Shown piece after piece: positions 8,998 to 17,919 of a stretch of 35,187 bases of DNA. A model generated the notes under the pieces. That model was given only the letters and a program-made list of their open reading frames with translations. It ran no database searches and was not told the origin of the DNA. The DNA is taken from contig NZ_RCWB01000043.1 in assembly GCF_018448885.1 (NCBI RefSeq), positions 1 through 35,187 of the forward strand, given 5' to 3'. Origin of the DNA: Photorhabdus caribbeanensis (lineage in GTDB: Bacteria > Pseudomonadota > Gammaproteobacteria > Enterobacterales > Enterobacteriaceae). The translations under genes and the position numbers were made by a program. Each line of letters begins with the position of its first letter. Position 1 is the first letter of the stretch.

Positions 8998-9264
8998 ATG
9001 AAGTTAACACCTCAAGCGGCGATCGGAGTCTGTGAAATTGCCACTAATAAGAATTTAGTAATTTCACGTATTGAAGGTTTTATTTGGCATCGTAACACCG
9101 GAAAATTTGAAGCTAGGTTAGATGCTATTTGGGACGGATTAATGAACCCAGAAAATGATTTAGAGAAGGTGAAAAAAAATAATAAAGAAGCTATAGAAAA
9201 CATCCGGGAAGATGAAAAAAGTGGACATGATGTATTTATTATTACTATAGCTAAAAAGCAATAA
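8998..9264 (+). CDS. Colicin E5-type immunity protein
   Basis: This 88-residue protein matches the colicin E5 immunity protein from its first residues: MKLTPQAAIGVCE corresponds to the ImmE5 start, and the C-terminus AIENIREDEKSGHDVFIITI matches the ImmE5 end. ImmE5 binds the RNase domain and mimics its tRNA substrate, protecting the producer. The start at 8998 is chosen because homology begins there and AGGTGG lies about 10 bp upstream. An in-frame ATG at 8923, just after the bacteriocin stop and behind GGAG, would add 25 residues with no counterpart that I recall. No lysis gene is seen downstream. Confidence 0.85.
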   Translation: MKLTPQAAIGVCEIATNKNLVISRIEGFIWHRNTGKFEARLDAIWDGLMNPENDLEKVKKNNKEAIENIREDEKSGHDVFIITIAKKQ

Positions 9265-9663
9265 GTTACTAAATAAGATTCTAAAATAGTGCTACATCTT
9301 ATATCACTCATAATTTCATATATAACAATGGGTTGAAGAATGCCATGTGTAGCGGAATTATGAAACGCTATTTTAGATTATAGCTACCTTTTTTGAATTG
9401 ATCCCAAGATGTCAGGTAAGAGTCGGGGATTAATAAGGGCTGAGCTCTATATATTGAGTAGGGCTTGGTCCTTTGAAGTTAGGTTTGATCTTGTTGTAAT
9501 TGTAATATAGAATATATTATCATTATTTTTTAATTTCCTTTCCGATATAATGACTAAAAGTTAGCTAGGGAGAGTATTTTATAGTACTATTTAGCTGTGC
9601 TATTCTTAGATTATATTAGTTAAAGGATAGCTAATAACACGTCTTATTCAATAAGGAAGCTAA
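9265..9663. other. Intergenic stretch after the immunity gene
   Basis: This 399 bp AT-rich stretch contains no reading frame that I can support and no colicin lysis gene. I see no strong terminator. The right end holds the ribosome site of the next gene (AAGGAAG at 9653-9659). Confidence 0.5.
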
Positions 9664-10119
9664 ATGGAAAAGTTACATCGTTGGGAAAAGAATGGTTATA
9701 TTATTTCTACGGATAAATATGAATTAGATATTAACTTGATTCACCAATTTCTGGCAAAAACGAGTTGGGCAGAAGGAATTGATAAAGAAACTGTGAATTT
9801 ATCAATTGAAAATAGCTTAAATTTTGGTTTGTACAAAAATTCCCGGCAGATAGGATTTTCGCGTATTGTGACTGATTTCGCGACCTTTGGTTATTTATGT
9901 GATGTTTTTATCTTGGATAATTATCAGGGATTAGGATTAGCACGCTGGATGATGGAATGTTGTCTGGAGCATCCTCAAATAATAAAGCTTAGAAGAATTA
10001 TGTTGGTTACTACCACTGCTCCTTGGTTATATGAAAAGACAGGTTATTCGCCGGTAAGATCAGATAACTTTGTTTGGCAAATTGTTCGTCCTGATATTTA
10101 TAAGGAAAATAATATTTAA
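9664..10119 (+). CDS. GNAT-family N-acetyltransferase
   Basis: This 151-residue single-domain GNAT protein transfers an acetyl group from acetyl-CoA to an unknown amine. The acetyl-CoA-binding loop is visible as DNYQGLGLARWMM, following a strand of the form YLCDVFIL. The C-terminal TTTAPWLYEKTGYSPV is the usual last motif, in which a Tyr acts as general acid in many members. An AAGGAAG just before the ATG supports the start. It stands alone between the bacteriocin and the pseudouridine genes. The substrate cannot be deduced. Confidence 0.85.
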   Translation: MEKLHRWEKNGYIISTDKYELDINLIHQFLAKTSWAEGIDKETVNLSIENSLNFGLYKNSRQIGFSRIVTDFATFGYLCDVFILDNYQGLGLARWMMECCLEHPQIIKLRRIMLVTTTAPWLYEKTGYSPVRSDNFVWQIVRPDIYKENNI

Positions 10120-10245
10120 GGTCATTATATAAATCCATTGATTAACTACTATGAATGAAGAATTCACGTAGGTAGAAAATAATTCATTGTGTCAATATAC
10201 ATATATAAATTTCTATGGGAGTCATGTTAATCAAGATTTGGTGAA

Positions 10246-10428
10246 TTGATCAGTTTTCCAAAAATACTACCATATGAGTATGATCTAGCTCTCGCTATTT
10301 ATTGTGAAACAGATCAATTTTTCATGAAACATGTTTCAGATGGTGAAAATTATTTTTCACCATTTCAAGGTATATCCAAACATTTGTTAGCTTTCGACAA
10401 GGATTTACTTAGTGCTTTGTTTTATTAA
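10246..10428 (+). CDS. Short hypothetical ORF, probably a gene fragment
   Basis: This 60-codon ORF begins at a TTG with no clear ribosome site and has stop codons shortly upstream. Its composition, with few rare residues and a segment CETDQFFMKHVSDGENYF, looks protein-like, but I do not recognise it. The weak start suggests the 3' end of a decayed gene rather than a working one. I see nothing else in 10120-10616. Confidence 0.3.
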   Translation: MISFPKILPYEYDLALAIYCETDQFFMKHVSDGENYFSPFQGISKHLLAFDKDLLSALFY

Positions 10429-10616
10429 ATTTATTTCTAATATAGAACACCGGTTGATTATTAATATGCAGAAAAAAAAGATTTTTCAACAGGATTTAAC
10501 TTGATGGTTATCACATAAAATAGGGCTGATAATCCAGTCATAAACTCTTACGATCATTCTCCCAATTTCGTTGTAAAATAAAAAATCCCGCTTTACTATT
10601 TTTCCTTTAACACATA

Positions 10617-10632
10617 AAACAAACGTGTGTTT
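10617..10632. promoter_or_regulatory. Near-palindrome upstream of psuK, possible operator
   Basis: AAACAAACGTGTGTTT equals its own reverse complement at 14 of 16 positions and lies about 23 bp before the preferred psuK start. Because PsuK carries an N-terminal helix-turn-helix, this could be an autoregulatory site. That link is inference. Confidence 0.35.
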
Positions 10633-10654
10633 AAGAACAAACAAGTGTCCAAAA

Positions 10655-11740
10655 ATGACGAATCGGGAAAAACAAATATTGCAACTTCTGAGACGAGATC
10701 CGTTGATCCCACAGCAGGAAATTGCCGATATTTTAGGTATAAGTCGCTCCGGTGTTGCTGGTCATATCATGAATTTAACGAATAAGGGATATATAAAAGG
10801 TAAAGGTTATATTTTATCTGATCATAATTATGTGGTAACGGTTGGTTCTATTAATATGGATGTTTACGGTTATGCGTCGGATAAACTCATTTATCAAGAT
10901 TCTAACCCAGGAAAAATAAAATGTACCCCTGGTGGTGTAGGCAGAAATATTGCCCAAAATATCGCGTTATTAGGTAAAGAATGTCATCTTATTTCTGTTG
11001 TTGGCGATGATTTCTATGGTAGCACTTTACTGGATCAGGCCAGATGCGCAGGTGTTAATGTCAACTACTGCTATAAGCTTTATGGTGAAAATACCTCGAC
11101 ATATGTCTCCTTATTAGATGACGGTGGGGAGATGTTGGTTGCCATCAATGATATGCATATTTTGGAAAAATTGACGCCATCGTTGTTAGCGAATCATTGT
11201 GATCTTATTCAACACGCTGGCGTATTGGTTATTGATTGCAATTTATCTGAAGAGGCTTTGGTTTGGCTGTTGACTAATGCCCGAACGGTACCGGTATTTG
11301 TGGATACGGTATCCGCATTTAAAGCACCTAAGATTAAAAACTGGCTTTCCTATATCCACACTTTAAAACCTAATTGCCTGGAGGCGGAAGCACTGAGTGG
11401 AATGAAAATCACCCAACCTGCCGATGTTCCGGCAGTGGCGCGGTGGTTTCACGATCAAGGTGTGCGGCGGTTAGTACTCAGCATGGGGGCAGAAGGTGTC
11501 TACTTTAGTGAAAGCGATGGTGTGGCAGGTTGGTCACTTCCCATCAGTATCAAGATTGTCAATGTAACAGGTGCTGGAGATGCCATGATGGCTGGACTGG
11601 TGAACTGCTGGCTAGAAAATATGACGCTGGCAGAAAGTGTTCGCTTTGCTCAAGGGTGTTCCGCGCTCACGCTCTCCTGCGAATTTACCAATAATCCAAA
11701 TCTGTCAAATGGCAGTGTCCAAAAACTGTTGGAAGTATAA
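10655..11740 (+). CDS. psuK: Pseudouridine kinase with N-terminal winged HTH
   Basis: This PfkB-family kinase phosphorylates pseudouridine to pseudouridine 5'-phosphate, the first step of pseudouridine breakdown. Residues 1 to about 52 form a winged helix-turn-helix (QQEIADILGISRSGVAGHI). The kinase follows: the Gly-rich PfkB signature CTPGGVGRNIAQNIALLG and the C-terminal VTGAGDAMMAG containing the catalytic Asp. From about residue 60 it aligns with E. coli PsuK/YeiC (313 aa), so the HTH is an addition relative to that protein. The ATG at 10655 is preferred; a GTG at 10625 is also in frame but falls inside a palindrome. psuG starts 2 bp after the stop, forming an operon. No pseudouridine transporter (psuT) is next to it. 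Confidence 0.9.
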   Translation: MTNREKQILQLLRRDPLIPQQEIADILGISRSGVAGHIMNLTNKGYIKGKGYILSDHNYVVTVGSINMDVYGYASDKLIYQDSNPGKIKCTPGGVGRNIAQNIALLGKECHLISVVGDDFYGSTLLDQARCAGVNVNYCYKLYGENTSTYVSLLDDGGEMLVAINDMHILEKLTPSLLANHCDLIQHAGVLVIDCNLSEEALVWLLTNARTVPVFVDTVSAFKAPKIKNWLSYIHTLKPNCLEAEALSGMKITQPADVPAVARWFHDQGVRRLVLSMGAEGVYFSESDGVAGWSLPISIKIVNVTGAGDAMMAGLVNCWLENMTLAESVRFAQGCSALTLSCEFTNNPNLSNGSVQKLLEV

Positions 11741-11742
11741 TC

Positions 11743-12705
11743 ATGAAAAATCATGCTATTAGCAATAAATATTTGGATATTTCCCCGGAAGTTACAGAGG
11801 CTTTAGAGAATAACCGACCAGTTGTGGCGTTGGAATCTACTATTATTGCTCATGGAATGCCTTACCCGCAAAATGTCAAGACTGCGCTACAAGTTGAACA
11901 GAAAATCAGGGAAAATGGCGCTGTTCCTGCAACAATTGCTGTTATCAATGGGATGATGAAAGTAGGTTTGTCGCATGAAGAAATAGCGTTTTTGGCTAGA
12001 GATGGTGACAAGATAACTAAAGTCAGTCGTCGTGATTTACCTTTTGTTATCGCGGCCGGAAAAAATGGCGCGACGACGGTAGCTTCTACCATGATTATTG
12101 CGGCAATGGCCGGGATTAGAATCTTCGCTACCGGCGGTATTGGTGGTGTGCACCGGGGAGCGGAACAGACTTTTGATATTTCGGCGGATTTACAGGAATT
12201 AGCGAAAACCAGTGTTGCGGTAGTCTGTGCTGGTGCTAAATCCATTTTGGATCTTGGCCTGACAACAGAATATCTTGAAACTCATGGTGTGCCGCTGATT
12301 GGCTATCAGACTCACTCTTTACCAGCGTTTTTCTGTCGTACCAGCCCATTTCCCGTCAATATTCGTCTGGATTCCCCAGAACAGATAGCTCAGACGATGG
12401 CAGTAAAATGGGAGACTGGATTACAGGGCGGTTTAGTAGTTGCCAATCCAATCCCTGAACCATACGCCATGCCGGAAGCGGAGATCAATGCTGCTATCGA
12501 ACAGGCAGTACGCGAATCCATAGAACAGAGAGTAAATGGCAAGGCGTGTACGCCGTTTTTGTTATCCAGAGTGGCTGAGTTAACTGGGGGTGATAGCTTG
12601 TCTGCCAATATTCAGTTGGTACTTAATAACGCTGAACTGGCAGCGAAAATTGCCTGTTGTTACTGGGAAAACAGTCGTTACAGAAAACAGAGAACAGGAA
12701 ACTGA
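11743..12705 (+). CDS. psuG: Pseudouridine-5'-phosphate glycosidase
   Basis: This 320-residue enzyme cleaves the C-C glycosidic bond of pseudouridine 5'-phosphate to uracil and ribose 5-phosphate. Family blocks include VALESTIIAHGMPYP, ATGGIGGVHRGAE and VVANPIPEPYAMP. The Schiff-base lysine of the E. coli enzyme, K166, is at the same position here (AGAKSILDLGLT). It follows psuK almost without a gap. The C-terminus extends slightly beyond the E. coli protein with a basic tail, and the stop lies directly before a shared terminator. Confidence 0.95.
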   Translation: MKNHAISNKYLDISPEVTEALENNRPVVALESTIIAHGMPYPQNVKTALQVEQKIRENGAVPATIAVINGMMKVGLSHEEIAFLARDGDKITKVSRRDLPFVIAAGKNGATTVASTMIIAAMAGIRIFATGGIGGVHRGAEQTFDISADLQELAKTSVAVVCAGAKSILDLGLTTEYLETHGVPLIGYQTHSLPAFFCRTSPFPVNIRLDSPEQIAQTMAVKWETGLQGGLVVANPIPEPYAMPEAEINAAIEQAVRESIEQRVNGKACTPFLLSRVAELTGGDSLSANIQLVLNNAELAAKIACCYWENSRYRKQRTGN

Positions 12706-12711
12706 ACACAG

Positions 12712-12736
12712 GAAAAAGGGGCTTAAATCGCCCCTG
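12712..12736. terminator. Bidirectional terminator between psuG and uvrA
   Basis: The stem AGGGGC/GCCCCT with a 7 nt loop lies between two convergent genes. On the minus strand it is followed by TTTTT, which makes it a good intrinsic terminator for uvrA. On the plus strand it is followed by GTTTG, a weaker end for psuG. Confidence 0.75.
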
Positions 12737-12744
12737 TTTGCAGA

Positions 12745-15579
12745 TTATGCTTCTTTCTTCAATATAGGTTTCAGGAAACGTGCAGTATGTGATTTCTCAC
12801 ATTTGGCAACCTCTTCTGGGGTACCAGAAATCAGAATCTCACCGCCGCCGCTACCTCCTTCTGGGCCAAGATCTACGATCCAGTCAGCGGTTTTAATCAC
12901 ATCAAGGTTATGTTCAATAACCACAATGGTATTCCCTTGATCGCGTAACTGATGCAGAACCGCTAATAGCTGCTGAATATCCGCGAAATGCAAACCTGTT
13001 GTTGGCTCATCAAGAATATATAACGTCTGCCCAGTTCCGCGTTTGGATAGTTCACGCGCCAGTTTTACCCGCTGCGCTTCACCGCCTGATAACGTTGTTG
13101 CTGATTGACCCAGACGGATGTAAGAAAGACCAACATCCATGAGGGTTTGTAGCTTACGGGCCAGAGCAGGAACTGCATCAAAGAATTCACGAGCTTCTTC
13201 GATCGTCATATCCAATACTTCATTGATATTCTTGCCCTTATATTTGACTTCCAGTGTTTCACGGTTATAACGCTTACCTTTGCACTGATCACAAGGTACA
13301 TAAATATCAGGCAAGAAGTGCATTTCTACCTTAATAACGCCATCACCTTGGCAAGCTTCACAGCGTCCACCTTTAACGTTAAAACTGAATCGTCCAGGTG
13401 TATAACCACGGGCGCGTGATTCAGGTACGCCGGCGAATAATTCACGGACTGGTGTAAATACGCCGGTATAAGTTGCTGGGTTAGAGCGAGGGGTGCGGCC
13501 AATCGGACTCTGGTCAATATCAATCACTTTATCGAAATGCTCTAGCCCTTGAATATCGATATAAGGTGCAGGGGTGATATTGGTCGCGCCATTTAACTGG
13601 CGTTGGGCAATCGGGAACAGCGTATCATTGATTAGCGTTGATTTACCGGAACCAGAAACCCCGGTAATACAAGTAAATAACCCAACTGGCAGATTGAACG
13701 TCACATTTTTCAGGTTATTACCTTTCGCTCCGATCAGTTTCAGCACCTTTTTCGGATCTGCCGGAATACGCTTCTCTGGGATGGCAATTTCACGCTCTCC
13801 ACTCAGGAATTGACCTGTTAGTGAATCTTTGCTCACCATAATGTCTTTAACTGAGCCTTCCGCCACGATTTCACCACCATGTACGCCTGCGCCGGGGCCG
13901 ATATCAATGATATGGTCGGCAGCCCGGATGGCATCTTCATCATGCTCAACCACAATCACGGTATTTCCCAGATTGCGCAAGTGGATTAGCGTTTCCAGCA
14001 GGCGTTCATTATCCCGCTGATGCAACCCGATAGAAGGTTCATCAAGTACATACATCACTCCCACTAAACCAGCGCCAATCTGGCTGGCAAGGCGGATACG
14101 TTGAGCTTCGCCCCCGGACAGGGTTTCGGCAGAACGGGAGAGAGTCAGATAATTCAGACCAACATTAACCAGGAATTTCAGACGGTCGCGGATCTCTTTC
14201 AGCACTTTTTCAGCAATTTGCGCACGTTGACCACTGAGTTTAATGTTTTGGAAAAAATCCATCGCATGGCCGATACTAAAATCTGAAATTTCCGGCAGAG
14301 TGGTATTCTCAATAAATACGTAACGGGCTTCTTTACGTAAGCGAGTTCCGTGGCAGGAAATACATGAACGATTACTAATATATTTCGCCAGTTCCTCCCG
14401 AACGGCGGTGGATTCCGTCTCTTTATAACGGCGCTCCATATTATGCAGTACGCCTTCGAACGGATGGTTACGCACGGTGGTATCGCCACGGTCATTGGTG
14501 TATTTAAATTCGATGGATTGTTTACCGGAGCCGTACAATACTATTTTCTGAATATTGGCGCTGAGGGAATTGAAGGGCGCTTCGATATCGAATTTATAAT
14601 GTTCTGCCAATGAACGTAGCATTTGGAAATAGTAGAAATTACGGCGATCCCAACCACGAATTGCACCACCGGCCAGGGAGATATCACCATTCTGAATGAC
14701 TCTATCGGGATCAAAAAATTGCTGAATACCTAAACCATCACAAGTCGGGCAAGCCCCGGCTGGATTATTAAAAGAGAACAGGCGAGGTTCCAGCTCACTC
14801 ATGCTATAGCCACATGCAGGACATGCAAAGTTAGCGGAGAAAATCAGTTCTTCGGCTGTATTATCATCTATATTGGCGACAATAGCGGTGCCGCCTGAAA
14901 GTTCCAGCGCTGTTTCAAAAGATTCAGCCAGGCGTTGTGCCAGATCGGCACGAACTTTAAAGCGATCAATGACCACTTCAATGGTATGTTTTTTCTGTAA
15001 TTCTAATTTCGGCGGATCGGATAGATCACAGACTTCACCGTCAATACGGGCGCGGATATAACCTTGTGCTGCCAGATTATCCAACAACTTAGTATGCTCG
15101 CCTTTCCGCTCTTTCACGATCGGCGCCAGCAACATCAGACGATGACCTTCTGGCAGTGTTAGCACATTATCCACCATCTGACTAACAGTCTGTGCCGTCA
15201 ATGGAATATCGTGATCTGGGCAACGTGGTTCACCTACACGGGCAAACAGCAAACGCAGATAATCATGAATTTCGGTAATCGTCCCCACGGTTGAACGTGG
15301 GTTATGGGAAGTGGATTTCTGCTCAATAGAAATAGCCGGGGATAACCCTTCAATATGGTCAACATCAGGTTTCTCCATCAGTGACAGAAACTGGCGCGCA
15401 TAAGCTGAAAGCGATTCCACATAACGACGTTGCCCCTCGGCATAAAGCGTATCAAATGCCAGAGAAGACTTACCAGAGCCGGACAAACCGGTGATAACGA
15501 TCAGCTTGTCTCGGGGGATTATCAGATTGATATTTTTGAGATTGTGGGTACGTGCGCCCCGAACTTCGATGTTGTCCAT
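12745..15579 (-). CDS. uvrA: UvrABC nucleotide excision repair protein UvrA
   Basis: This 944-residue damage-recognition ATPase loads UvrB at DNA lesions. It has two ABC-type ATPase modules. Walker A motifs are [10 protein letters not shown] near residue 31 and [10 protein letters not shown] in the second half, with matching LSGGEAQR signatures and Walker [13 protein letters not shown]. Zinc-finger cysteines are intact ([12 protein letters not shown]...CPTC and CEAC...CDQC). The length and sequence fit E. coli UvrA (940 aa). It is divergent from ssb with a LexA box between them, as in E. coli, which implies SOS induction. Confidence 0.98.
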   Translation of the reverse strand: MDNIEVRGARTHNLKNINLIIPRDKLIVITGLSGSGKSSLAFDTLYAEGQRRYVESLSAYARQFLSLMEKPDVDHIEGLSPAISIEQKSTSHNPRSTVGTITEIHDYLRLLFARVGEPRCPDHDIPLTAQTVSQMVDNVLTLPEGHRLMLLAPIVKERKGEHTKLLDNLAAQGYIRARIDGEVCDLSDPPKLELQKKHTIEVVIDRFKVRADLAQRLAESFETALELSGGTAIVANIDDNTAEELIFSANFACPACGYSMSELEPRLFSFNNPAGACPTCDGLGIQQFFDPDRVIQNGDISLAGGAIRGWDRRNFYYFQMLRSLAEHYKFDIEAPFNSLSANIQKIVLYGSGKQSIEFKYTNDRGDTTVRNHPFEGVLHNMERRYKETESTAVREELAKYISNRSCISCHGTRLRKEARYVFIENTTLPEISDFSIGHAMDFFQNIKLSGQRAQIAEKVLKEIRDRLKFLVNVGLNYLTLSRSAETLSGGEAQRIRLASQIGAGLVGVMYVLDEPSIGLHQRDNERLLETLIHLRNLGNTVIVVEHDEDAIRAADHIIDIGPGAGVHGGEIVAEGSVKDIMVSKDSLTGQFLSGEREIAIPEKRIPADPKKVLKLIGAKGNNLKNVTFNLPVGLFTCITGVSGSGKSTLINDTLFPIAQRQLNGATNITPAPYIDIQGLEHFDKVIDIDQSPIGRTPRSNPATYTGVFTPVRELFAGVPESRARGYTPGRFSFNVKGGRCEACQGDGVIKVEMHFLPDIYVPCDQCKGKRYNRETLEVKYKGKNINEVLDMTIEEAREFFDAVPALARKLQTLMDVGLSYIRLGQSATTLSGGEAQRVKLARELSKRGTGQTLYILDEPTTGLHFADIQQLLAVLHQLRDQGNTIVVIEHNLDVIKTADWIVDLGPEGGSGGGEILISGTPEEVAKCEKSHTARFLKPILKKEA

Positions 15580-15647
15580 GAACCATTTCCCGGGTTATTC
15601 ATACGTGCATAAATAATAATAAGTGAGTTATTATTACACAGAGTTGA

Positions 15648-15663
15648 CTGATTAGATATACAG
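15648..15663. promoter_or_regulatory. LexA (SOS) box between uvrA and ssb
   Basis: CTGATTAGATATACAG matches the LexA consensus CTGTATATATATACAG at 13 of 16 positions. It lies 69 bp upstream of the uvrA start in the uvrA-ssb divergent region, where a LexA site is known in E. coli. It is nearer uvrA than ssb (start 15815). Confidence 0.75.
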
Positions 15664-15814
15664 TATTTAAGTGAAATAATGTAATAAGTACGGAATTAAA
15701 TTACGGTGAGCTTCGCAAAGTTCGTTCTAAAGCGGCTGCGTTTCATTTTTAGTGTCGCATGTTAAACTGTGTTGCTTAATAATTGTAGAAATTCATTTCA
15801 TCAGGAGTATTTTC

Positions 15815-16351
15815 ATGGCCAGCAGAGGCATAAACAAAGTTATTTTAATCGGGAACCTGGGGCAAGACCCGGAAGTCCGCTATATGCCAAACGGCGGTGC
15901 AGTGACTAACATTACTCTGGCGACTTCTGAAAGCTGGCGCGATAAACAGACCGGCGAGATGAAAGAGAAGACTGAATGGCACCGGGTTGTTTTATTTGGC
16001 AAACTGGCGGAAGTCGCGGGTGAATACCTGCGTAAAGGTTCACAGGTTTATATTGAAGGTTCTCTGCAAACCCGCAAATGGCAGGATCAGAACGGTCAAG
16101 AGCGTTACACCACGGAAGTAGTGGTAAACATGGGGGGGACCATGCAAATGTTGGGTGGTCGTGCTGGTGGTGGTAGTTTCCAGGATAGTCAACAATCACA
16201 AGGCGGTGGTTGGGGACAGCCACAGCAGCCACAACCACAGCAACAATCTCAGCAGTTCAGCGGCGGCGGCGCTCCTTCGCGTCCAGCTCAATCCTCTGCT
16301 CCACAAAGCAATGAGCCACCAATGGATTTTGATGATGATATTCCGTTCTGA
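15815..16351 (+). CDS. ssb: Single-stranded DNA-binding protein
   Basis: This 178-residue SSB coats single-stranded DNA in replication, recombination and repair. The OB fold occupies about residues 1-115, beginning [21 protein letters not shown] Gly/Gln/Pro-rich linker follows (about 115-168), and the acidic tail ends in MDFDDDIPF, which binds partner proteins. The start at 15815 is chosen because it matches the known SSB N-terminus and has AGGAG at 15803-15807. The length is the same as E. coli SSB. Confidence 0.98.
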   Translation: MASRGINKVILIGNLGQDPEVRYMPNGGAVTNITLATSESWRDKQTGEMKEKTEWHRVVLFGKLAEVAGEYLRKGSQVYIEGSLQTRKWQDQNGQERYTTEVVVNMGGTMQMLGGRAGGGSFQDSQQSQGGGWGQPQQPQPQQQSQQFSGGGAPSRPAQSSAPQSNEPPMDFDDDIPF

Positions 16352-16496
16352 TTTCGATATTTTTCTTTGTAAAACAAATGGTTATCATGTTGCTTTGTGG
16401 TAATCATAGGCTGTTGGAGTGTCTATTGCAAGCCTGACTAATCCTTACCCAGTAATGGGTTTGAACCTCAAAAGAGAGAGGGGAGTGCATCAGGTC

Positions 16497-16542
16497 AGGA
16501 AAAGGCTGGTTGCGGGGAAATAATTTACTTTGCGCCAGCCAC
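16497..16542. repeat. 46 bp dispersed repeat, copy 1
   Basis: AGGAAAAGGC followed by GGTTG, AAATAA, CTTTGC and AGCCA in order also occurs at 28155-28200 in the same orientation, with a few substitutions and one indel. The flanks are unrelated. GGCTGG and CCAGCC within this copy can pair, giving a small stem-loop. Confidence 0.6.
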
Positions 16543-16580
16543 TCTTGTTTTACATAAACAAATGCTTTTGCAACAGGTTG

Positions 16581-16830
16581 ATGTGTGACTGCTTCCCGCC
16601 GTAAACGGCAAGGCTTCCCACTTCTCAGGCCGCTATCGTCGATATAACGGATTTACGCTGACCTCCGTGGGCAGAAACGACGAGTCCCGCCGTCTATAAT
16701 GCTGTTGTGCCCCTGCTTTGTATAAAGCGTACGCTGCCAGTCAGAACACGCCGGAGTAGCCAGCCCAGAGCCCCTTGAGCTTTTCGCCTTATATCCCCAT
16801 CCGCACTGGACGGGGGTTTACGGCGGTTTT
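16581..16830 (-). mobile_element. Remnant resembling the right end of an IS200/IS605 (TnpB-type) element
   Basis: No gene is found in 16352-16992. On the minus strand, about 16830-16581 shows GC-rich sequence unlike the neighbourhood. It ends in a subterminal hairpin (CTTGCCG-TTTA-CGGCGGG) followed by GAAGCAGTCAC. That organisation, a structured 3' region and then a hairpin just before a short conserved terminus, is typical of IS200/IS605 right ends, where the guide-like omega RNA is encoded. One frame reads FLPTEVSVNPLYRR, which I associate with such 3' regions. No intact TnpB or TnpA is present. Treat this as a tentative call. Confidence 0.4.
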
Positions 16831-16992
16831 TGCTAAGTTAGACAAGAGTTCAGACACTGGAGACGGTGCTGGCTGGGCACTTACACTCAAAGTGTGGAAG
16901 GCCCATTTTTAACCTATTGTTGACATTCATAGTTAACATTTCTGCTCAGGTGATGAAATTCAGGGTTCTACACCACAAAGTGGAATTAATTT

Positions 16993-17919
16993 TTAATGAG
17001 GTCGCTGCCACAATTTGGGATCGCGAGGCGTTGTTATCGCCACCCGAGACATAAGCGCCTGCATTGCGCCGGCCATTAATAAGGTAATCTTCTCTCCACG
17101 GTTAGTTCTTTGTCTGCATTCCCAGGCCCGTACTCCTGCTTGTTGCACTTTAATGCCGATTTCACGATAGATACCATGAGCAGAAGCTATGACCCAGGCT
17201 GAACGCAAAGGTAAACCAACAAGCCCTGTCAGAGCGGAGGTATAATAAGACTCCGCTTCTACAATCAACCGGGATGCCACCCGAGCTAGTGCAGGACGGT
17301 TTTCGGTATAAATAAGCGTGTCTGGCAGTAGCCCTTCCTGGGAAAGCCATTCAAGCGGAAGATAGCAACGCCCGGCCTTCGCATCCTCAATAATATCCCG
17401 AGCAATGTTAGTTAACTGAAAAGCAATTCCTAGATCGCAGGCCCGATCCAGCACACTCGCCTCGCGAACCCCCATAACCCTTGCCATCATCAGCCCAACC
17501 ACTCCCGCGACATGGTAGCAATATCTCAGAGTATCATCCAATGTCCTGTAAGGCTCACAGAGTACATCCATTGCGAACCCTTCCAGATGTTCGAAAGCTT
17601 GTTGCTGAGGGATGTCATGACTCAGTGCTACTATCTGAAAGGCTGCAAAAGCAGGTTCGGTCATCGGCAAACCGTCATAAGCCTGCCTCGTCAGGTATTG
17701 CAGCATTTGAAGTTTCTCGCGGGCGCTATGCTTATCAACACTGCTTATTTGTTTCCCCAGCTCTTGCCCGTCTATTATATCATCACAATAACGGCACCAG
17801 GCGTACAGCATCATTGTGCTGTGTCGTGTTGTTGTATCGAAAAGTCGGGTGACACTGGCAAAACTTCTTGAACCTTGCTCCATTATCTGAGTAACGTGTT
17901 TAAGTAGCGCGGGATTCAT
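16993..17919 (-). CDS. crtB: Phytoene synthase
   Basis: This 308-residue trans-isoprenyl diphosphate synthase condenses two geranylgeranyl diphosphates to 15-cis-phytoene. Both Asp-rich substrate-Mg motifs are intact: WCRYCDDIID in the N-terminal part and QLTNIARDIIEDAKAGRCYLP with the downstream LPLEWL block. GFAMDV and the YCYHVAGVVGLMMARVMG helix are typical of CrtB. Its ATG overlaps the crtI stop as ATGA, showing translational coupling. It is the last gene of the operon. The codon usage is more GC-rich than the accessory surroundings, similar to crtI and crtY. Confidence 0.96.
   Translation of the reverse strand: MNPALLKHVTQIMEQGSRSFASVTRLFDTTTRHSTMMLYAWCRYCDDIIDGQELGKQISSVDKHSAREKLQMLQYLTRQAYDGLPMTEPAFAAFQIVALSHDIPQQQAFEHLEGFAMDVLCEPYRTLDDTLRYCYHVAGVVGLMMARVMGVREASVLDRACDLGIAFQLTNIARDIIEDAKAGRCYLPLEWLSQEGLLPDTLIYTENRPALARVASRLIVEAESYYTSALTGLVGLPLRSAWVIASAHGIYREIGIKVQQAGVRAWECRQRTNRGEKITLLMAGAMQALMSRVAITTPRDPKLWQRPH

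Noticed and set aside
9265-9663. Colicin lysis (release) gene
   Set aside because: No short lipoprotein-like frame with a lipobox was found after the immunity gene.
12590-12940. Plus-strand open frame of 116 codons over the end of psuG and the 3' end of uvrA
   Set aside because: It overlaps two well-supported genes and the terminator between them, and has no recognisable protein character.
17481-17871. Plus-strand open frames of about 120 codons inside crtB
   Set aside because: They are antisense to an intact, strongly conserved gene and arise from its codon composition.
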